Below, one piece after another: positions 59,925 through 64,000 of a DNA stretch of 64,000 nt (the first letter of the stretch is position 1; every line of letters begins with the position of its first letter). The translations under genes were made by a program, and so were the position numbers. The DNA comes from Streptomyces parvus. Lineage in GTDB: Bacteria; Actinomycetota; Actinomycetes; Streptomycetales; Streptomycetaceae. The notes beneath the pieces are model-generated. The model saw only the letters and a list, made by a program, of their open reading frames with translations, was not told the DNA's origin and did not search any database. Where the stretch lies: positions 215,523 to 279,522 of the forward strand of contig NZ_BMRY01000011.1 in the NCBI RefSeq assembly GCF_014648875.1, written 5' to 3'.

Positions 59925-60758
59925 TCAGGCCGCGGCGGCCACCGGCCGGAACTCCCGGGTGAGCAGCGCCAGAAGCCGCGCGGGCGCGTCCTCGGGAGTC
60001 GCGTGGCCCGCCCCCTCCAGCCAGTGCAGCTCGGAGTGCGGGATCAGGGCGTGCAACTGCTCGGCGAAGGGCGGCGGCAGGAAGCCGTCCTCGCGCCCCC
60101 AGATGATCCGGGTCGGCACCGGCACGGACCCCAGCAGATGCTGGAACTCGTCGGTGGCCGCCTGCTCCAGCTGCCCGTACTGGCGGTAGTACGCGGCCCT
60201 GCCCGCTTCACCGCGCCACGGGTCGAGATGGGCGGCCAGGACGTCCGGCCGGTAGCCGGTGTGGCTCGCGAAGCGCAGATGGCTCTCGGCCAGCGCCTCG
60301 TGTGCGTAGACGGGCAGCTGCTCGAAGACGTGCGCGTTCTCCCGTACGAGCCTGAAGAGCCCGGTGCCCCAGTCGCCACAGCCCACCGCGTCGACCAGGG
60401 TGAGATCGGCGTACCGGGCCCCTTCCAGCAGCAGCGCCCGCAGGGCCACGGCCCCGCCGATGTCGTGGGCGATCACCCTCGGGCGCTCAAGACCCCAGTG
60501 GTCCAGGAGTCCGGTGAACACCCGCGTGTGTGCGGCCAGCCGGAGATCCTGCCCCGCGCGCTGCTCCGACTGCCCGAAGCCGAGCAGGTCGAAGACGTAG
60601 ACCTGGTGGTCCCGGGCGAGCGCCGGTGCGATCTCGCGCCAGACGCGCGACGAGAACGGGGTGCCGTGGAGCAGGACGACCGGGTCGCCCTCCCCCAGCA
60701 CGTCCCAGCGGACCGTCCCGTCCGGGGTCTGATACGTCCTGGTCAGATTGCCGTTCAT
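59925..60758 (-). CDS. Alpha/beta hydrolase with aspartate nucleophile (haloalkane dehalogenase/epoxide hydrolase-like)
   Basis: A 277-residue hydrolase. VVLLHGTPFSSRVWREIAPAL holds the oxyanion HGTP motif (~28), the nucleophile elbow is VIAHDIGGAVALRAL (~97, with Asp in place of Ser), and the final His is in GAGHATPEDAP (~260). Asp nucleophiles mark haloalkane and fluoroacetate dehalogenases and epoxide hydrolases. The substrate is not known. It is divergent from a CGNR regulator across a palindrome and is the probable target of that regulator. Confidence 0.85.
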   Translation of the reverse strand: MNGNLTRTYQTPDGTVRWDVLGEGDPVVLLHGTPFSSRVWREIAPALARDHQVYVFDLLGFGQSEQRAGQDLRLAAHTRVFTGLLDHWGLERPRVIAHDIGGAVALRALLLEGARYADLTLVDAVGCGDWGTGLFRLVRENAHVFEQLPVYAHEALAESHLRFASHTGYRPDVLAAHLDPWRGEAGRAAYYRQYGQLEQAATDEFQHLLGSVPVPTRIIWGREDGFLPPPFAEQLHALIPHSELHWLEGAGHATPEDAPARLLALLTREFRPVAAAA

Positions 60759-60798
60759 GACACGCCTCCTGATGTCGGGTGCAGACCGTGCCGGACTT

Positions 60799-60837
60799 TC
60801 GACGTTACCAGAGAATGCCCTATGTCAGTAACGTTGA
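60799..60837. promoter_or_regulatory. Inverted repeat between hydrolase and CGNR genes
   Basis: TCGACGTTAC (60799-60808) and GTAACGTTGA (60828-60837) are 10-bp arms with one mismatch, 19 bp apart. They lie in the 92-bp gap between divergent start codons and probably bind the CGNR-family regulator, controlling both genes. Confidence 0.6.
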
Positions 60838-60850
60838 TAAAGTGGGGATC

Positions 60851-61399
60851 ATGCGACGGAACCCGGCACCCGCGGAACTCGAACCGGTCGAGGCGTTCTG
60901 CAACACGGCGACCCTCCTCCACGGGGAGGACGAGTTCGCCCGGCCGGGGACGGCGGGCGGGTGGCTGCGGGCGCACGGGTATCCGGAAGCGGTCGCCCCG
61001 GCCGAACTGGCGGCGCTCACGGAGGCCCGGGAGACCGTGCGGGCCTACCTGGCGGAGCGGACCTCGCCCGAGGCCCTCGACGCCCTCAACCGGCTGATCC
61101 GCTCCGTGGCCGGCGCCCCGGCCGTACGCCCGGACGGCACCCTCGCCCTGCGGCCCGTCGACGACGGGCCGGTGGCGGGGATCGTACGGACGGTGCTCGA
61201 AGCCCTGCTGCGGGACGGCCTGACCGGACGTCACGCGACGCGGCTCAAGGCCTGCGCGGCGCCGGAATGCCGCTGGGTCTTCTACGACCGGGCGCCGGCG
61301 TCGAACGGCCTGTGGTGCGACATGGACGTGTGCGGCGCCCGGCACAAGATGCGGGCCTACCGCGCCCGCGGCGGCGTGTCCGCGCGCCGGGACGGCTGA
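60851..61399 (+). CDS. CGNR zinc-finger (ABATE domain) putative regulator
   Basis: A 182-residue protein. Residues ~10-125 are the ABATE-type domain (AFCNTATLLHGEDEFA...LNRLIRSV). The C-terminal CGNR-type zinc finger has C-x4-C in CAAPECRWVFYDRAPASNGLW and C-x4-C in CDMDVCGARHKMRAYRARG (~140-170), usually DNA binding. ATG 60851 is used with GGGGA just upstream; an earlier ATG at 60815 lies within the inverted repeat. Divergent from the hydrolase, so it is probably its regulator. Confidence 0.88.
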   Translation: MRRNPAPAELEPVEAFCNTATLLHGEDEFARPGTAGGWLRAHGYPEAVAPAELAALTEARETVRAYLAERTSPEALDALNRLIRSVAGAPAVRPDGTLALRPVDDGPVAGIVRTVLEALLRDGLTGRHATRLKACAAPECRWVFYDRAPASNGLWCDMDVCGARHKMRAYRARGGVSARRDG

Positions 61400-61532
61400 G
61401 GCCGGCCCGCCAGAGCTGTTGGGGTGGCGAGCCGGGCCCATCGGGGCGTGGTGCCGACGGATCGCCGGGGGCGGCTCCCTATCGTCGGCGGCCGACGCCC
61501 CGCCCCCGTACATCCGGAACAGGTACGCACCC

Positions 61533-62390
61533 ATGAGCCGTCCCACAACGACCCGGCCGATCCCATCGATCCCATCGGCCTCGTCGACCCCGTCGATCCC
61601 TTCAGCCCCGAAGCAGCGGCACGGGCAGCCCCGTTGGCGGCTCGCGGTGATGGCCGCGGCGCTGCTGCTGTGCGCGGCCCCGGTCGCCTCCGCCGCCCCC
61701 GGGACCGCACCCGGCCCGGCGGAGGGTCGCCCTCCGGCGCACGGCGGGGCACCCCTGTACATCTCCGACTACAGCGACAACACCGTGCTGCGCCTGCCGC
61801 CCGGCGGCGGGGCCCCGGTCATGGTCGCGGTGACCGGTCTGATCCGCCCGACCGGGATGGTGCTCGCCCCCTCGGGCGACCTGTACATCTCCGACACCGG
61901 CAACAACCGGGTCGTACGGGTGCCGGGCGACGGCGGCCCCCAGAGCGTCGTCCCCACCACCGACCTCTCCCGCCCCATCGGGCTGGCACTGGACGCGGAC
62001 GGCGACCTCTACATCGCCGACAGCTTCAACGACCGGGTGGTCAAGGTCCCCGCCGACGGCGGCCCGCAGACGACCGTGCCCACGACGGGCCTCTCCCAGC
62101 CGACCGGCCTGGCCTTCGGCCGGGGAGGAGATCTGTTCGTCTCCGACAGCGGCAACGACCGGGTGGTGCGGCTGCCGGCGGGCGGCGGACCGCAGCGGAC
62201 CGTCCCGGCGGTCGGGCTCAACTCCCCGTACGGCCTGGCCTTCGACCCCGCCGGCGCGCTCTACGTCGCGGACTTCAACAACGACCGGGTGGTGAAGCTG
62301 CCGGTGCGCGGCGGGCAGCGGACGGTGCCGGTCGCGGGCCTGCGCACCCCGGCGGGACTGGCCATCCCCTCGGAGCGCGCAGGCTACTGA
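61533..62390 (+). CDS. Secreted NHL-repeat beta-propeller protein
   Basis: A 285-residue protein with a cationic/Pro-rich N-terminus, a signal helix near 33-50 (WRLAVMAAALLLCAAPVASA) and six NHL-type repeats of about 42 residues from residue ~75. Each has the pattern G-D-L-Y-I-(S/A)-D-(T/S)-x-N-(N/D)-R-V-V. Repeats are very regular at DNA level, which points to recent internal duplication. Such propellers bind proteins or carbohydrates outside the cell. It is unrelated to its neighbours. The start at 61533 is tentative; the signal lies far from it. Confidence 0.8.
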   Translation: MSRPTTTRPIPSIPSASSTPSIPSAPKQRHGQPRWRLAVMAAALLLCAAPVASAAPGTAPGPAEGRPPAHGGAPLYISDYSDNTVLRLPPGGGAPVMVAVTGLIRPTGMVLAPSGDLYISDTGNNRVVRVPGDGGPQSVVPTTDLSRPIGLALDADGDLYIADSFNDRVVKVPADGGPQTTVPTTGLSQPTGLAFGRGGDLFVSDSGNDRVVRLPAGGGPQRTVPAVGLNSPYGLAFDPAGALYVADFNNDRVVKLPVRGGQRTVPVAGLRTPAGLAIPSERAGY

Positions 62391-62403
62391 GTCCGTCTCC
62401 GGC

Positions 62404-63702
62404 TTACGGAGCGGTGACCGTCAGGTCGCCCCGGCGCGGGGAGGCGAAGGCGTCCAGGTCCGCGCGGGTCAGGCCGGTCAGCCGGGCGACCTCGGCGGTG
62501 TCCAGCGCGCCGCAGTCGATGCCGCGCAGCAGGTAGCCGCTGAGGGCCTTGGCGGTGGCGGGTTCGTCCATGACGTCACCGCCGGCCTTGGCCACGTAGG
62601 CGGCGAGGCGGGCGGCGGCGGGCTCCAGGCCCTCGCGGTAGAAGGCGTACACGGCCGCGTAGCGCGTCGGCAGGTGGCCGGGGTGCATGTCCCAGCCCTG
62701 GTAGTACGCGCGGGCCAGAGCGCGGCGGGTGAGGCCGTAGTGGAGCCTCCAGGCCTCGTGGACCTGGTCGGTCGGGCCGACGGGCAGGACGTTGGTGGAG
62801 CCGTCGGAGACGCGTACGCCGGTGCCGGCGGCGGCGACCTGCATGACGGCCTTGGCGTGGTCGGCGGCGGGGTGGTCGCTGGCCTGGTAGGCGGCGCTGA
62901 CCCCGACGCAGGCGCTGTAGTCGAAGGTGCCGTAGTGCAGTCCGGTCGCCCGGCCGCGCGCCGCGTCGATCATGCGGGCGACGGCGGCGGTCCCGTCGGC
63001 GGCGAGGATGGACTGGCTGGTCTCGATCTGGATCTCGAAGCCGATACGCCCGGCGTCGAGGCCGTGGGCCTTCTCGAAGGCTTCGAGGAGCCGGACGAAG
63101 GCGGTGACCTGCTCGGGGTACGTGACCTTCGGGAGGGTCAGCACGAGCCCTTCGGGGAGGCCGCCCGCCTCCATCAGGCCGGTGAGGAAGACGTCCGTGG
63201 TGCGGATGCCCCGGTCGCGGACACCGGCCTCCATGCACTTCATGCGGATGCCCATGTACGGGGCGGCGGTGCCGTTCGCGTACGCCTCGGAGACCAGGCG
63301 CGCGGCGCGGGCGGCGGCTTCGTCCTCCTCGGCGTCCGGGCGGGGACCGTAGCCGTCCTCGAAGTCGATGCGCAGGTCCTCGACGGGCTCGCGCTCCAGC
63401 TTGGCGCGTACGCGGTCGTGGACCGGGCCCGCCAGCTCCTCGGGGATACCGAGGACGGAGGCGAACGCGGCGGCGTCGGGGGCGTGTTCGTCGAGGGCGG
63501 CCAGCGCCTGGTCGCCCCAGGAGCGCAGGGTGCCGGGCTCGAAGACGTCACCGGGTACGTAGACGGTGTGCACGGGCTGGCGGGTGCCGGGGTCTCCTGG
63601 GTAGCGGCGGGCGAGTTCCGCGTCGACCGCCGTGAGGGAGGCGCTGATCTCCTCGCTGACCGCACCGGCGAGGCTCGTTGCCACCTTCTCCTGCTGACCC
63701 AT
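62404..63702 (-). CDS. DUF6986 family protein, HpcH/HpaI aldolase-like
   Basis: A 432-residue protein related in fold to HpcH/HpaI aldolases and malate synthase-like C-C lyases. RIDFEDGYGPRPD (metal-binding Glu/Asp, ~115), VLTLPKVTYPEQV and GFEIQIETSQSILA (~220), and WDMHPGHLPTRYAAVY are visible. In Streptomyces such genes are seen near glyoxylate or ureide metabolism. GGAGGG lies seven bases before ATG 63702. The C-terminal half (ALARAYYQGWDM...) is the DUF6986-specific part. Its exact reaction is unknown. Confidence 0.8.
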   Translation of the reverse strand: MGQQEKVATSLAGAVSEEISASLTAVDAELARRYPGDPGTRQPVHTVYVPGDVFEPGTLRSWGDQALAALDEHAPDAAAFASVLGIPEELAGPVHDRVRAKLEREPVEDLRIDFEDGYGPRPDAEEDEAAARAARLVSEAYANGTAAPYMGIRMKCMEAGVRDRGIRTTDVFLTGLMEAGGLPEGLVLTLPKVTYPEQVTAFVRLLEAFEKAHGLDAGRIGFEIQIETSQSILAADGTAAVARMIDAARGRATGLHYGTFDYSACVGVSAAYQASDHPAADHAKAVMQVAAAGTGVRVSDGSTNVLPVGPTDQVHEAWRLHYGLTRRALARAYYQGWDMHPGHLPTRYAAVYAFYREGLEPAAARLAAYVAKAGGDVMDEPATAKALSGYLLRGIDCGALDTAEVARLTGLTRADLDAFASPRRGDLTVTAP

Positions 63703-63728
63703 GACCGTACCCTCCACGCTCTCGCTGT

Positions 63729-63743
63729 TTCCGCTTACCGGAA
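63729..63743. promoter_or_regulatory. IclR-like palindrome upstream of the DUF6986 gene
   Basis: TTCCGCTTACCGGAA is a 15-bp palindrome with 5-bp arms, 27 bases before the start at 63702, beside an AT-rich stretch with TATAGT that could be a -10 for the minus-strand gene. IclR-family regulators of glyoxylate/allantoin genes bind sites of this size; the identity of the regulator is a guess. Confidence 0.45.
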
Positions 63744-63808
63744 TCAACAATCCGTATAGTGAAGTTATAAGGCCGCTCGACCTGCGTCAATGGTCGCCCG
63801 GAACGGCA

Positions 63809-63843
63809 CCGGGCCGCGCGGTGGGGTTCACCGTGCGGCCCGG
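63809..63843 (-). terminator. Terminator of the electron transfer flavoprotein gene
   Basis: A 15-bp stem with one G/T-type mismatch (CCGGGCCGCGCGGTG with CACCGTGCGGCCCGG) and a 5-base loop lies about 30 bases after the etfA stop on the minus strand. Confidence 0.7.
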
Positions 63844-63873
63844 GCGGGGTACTGCTGGGTGGTGCGGGAGGGG

Positions 63874-64000
63874 TCAGCCCTTGCGGGTGTTGATCTCGTC
63901 GGTGAGCTGGGGCACGACGGCGAAGAGGTCGCCGATGACGCCGTAGTCGACGAGTTCGAAGATCGGGGCTTCGGCGTCCTTGTTGATCGCGACGATGGTC
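63874..64000 (-). CDS. etfA: Electron transfer flavoprotein alpha subunit, C-terminal end
   Basis: Only the last 41 residues are inside the window: TIVAINKDAEAPIFELVDYG, then VIGDLFAVVPQLTDEINTRK and G. This is the highly conserved FAD-domain tail of EtfA/FixB (IVAINKD-x-x-APIF-x-x-x-DYG-I-V-G-D). The complex moves electrons from acyl-CoA dehydrogenases to the respiratory chain. The gene begins beyond the right edge. Confidence 0.95.
   Translation of the reverse strand, partial: TIVAINKDAEAPIFELVDYGVIGDLFAVVPQLTDEINTRKG

Overview
The window is one continuous piece of a very GC-rich actinobacterial chromosome, almost certainly Streptomyces. Supporting signs are the strong third-position GC bias, frequent GTG/TTG starts, an hsp18/rheA divergon of the Streptomyces albus type, a secreted chitinase behind DasR-like direct repeats, mycothiol-dependent enzyme homologues, and many regulators of the TetR, ROK, LacI, DeoR and CGNR families. 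About 61 protein genes and one clear pseudogene remnant are supported. I saw no tRNA, rRNA, CRISPR array, insertion sequence or replication origin.

Layout. Positions 1-3.5 kb hold a truncated SDR gene, a divergent ABC exporter behind a SoxR-like promoter, a small membrane protein and a methyltransferase. Positions 3.8-6 kb carry a beta-carbonic anhydrase plus SulP transporter pair; 6-8.1 kb the chitinase; 8.1-10.4 kb a stress block (two DUF2267 proteins, Hsp18, RheA). Positions 10.5-22.8 kb are mixed: methyltransferase, a membrane-anchored hydrolase, 5'-nucleotidase, neutral ceramidase, Nudix, Lnt, a racemase, a glycosyltransferase and a TerD-type protein. Positions 22.9-28.1 kb run leftwards and hold a second SulP/carbonic anhydrase pair beside a two-component system and an acidic membrane protein.

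Positions 28.3-31.9 kb hold the most unusual element. A 51-residue gene, too short for ordinary ORF calling, ends in three copies of a nine-residue K-x-G-C-I-S-A-A-P unit. It is followed on the same strand by a PaaK/LuxE-like adenylate-forming enzyme, a small protein with a W-H...T..Y...C motif (GRDP-like), and an MFS exporter. It has a strong-looking promoter and a terminator. This looks like a compact RiPP-like biosynthetic operon with none of the usual RiPP maturases.

Positions 32.2-44.5 kb hold conserved Streptomyces membrane proteins, a beta-helix/AAA fusion, a lipase-motif membrane protein, a DeoR regulator, SRPBCC proteins, a sigma-like protein fused to a membrane anchor, and an SDR-DUF2867 fusion. 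Positions 44.5-64 kb hold a cysteine synthase/desulfhydrase homologue, an anti-sigma type ATPase, a TetR-DUF4865 pair, a ROK-MFS divergon, a frameshifted LuxR remnant, geranylgeranyl reductase-like and M20 enzymes, a kinase-Nudix fusion, a ROK kinase/LacI divergon, a hydrolase/CGNR divergon, an NHL-repeat secreted protein, a DUF6986 aldolase-like enzyme and the 3' end of etfA. Several divergent regulator pairs have visible palindromic operators, which makes local autoregulation a recurring theme.
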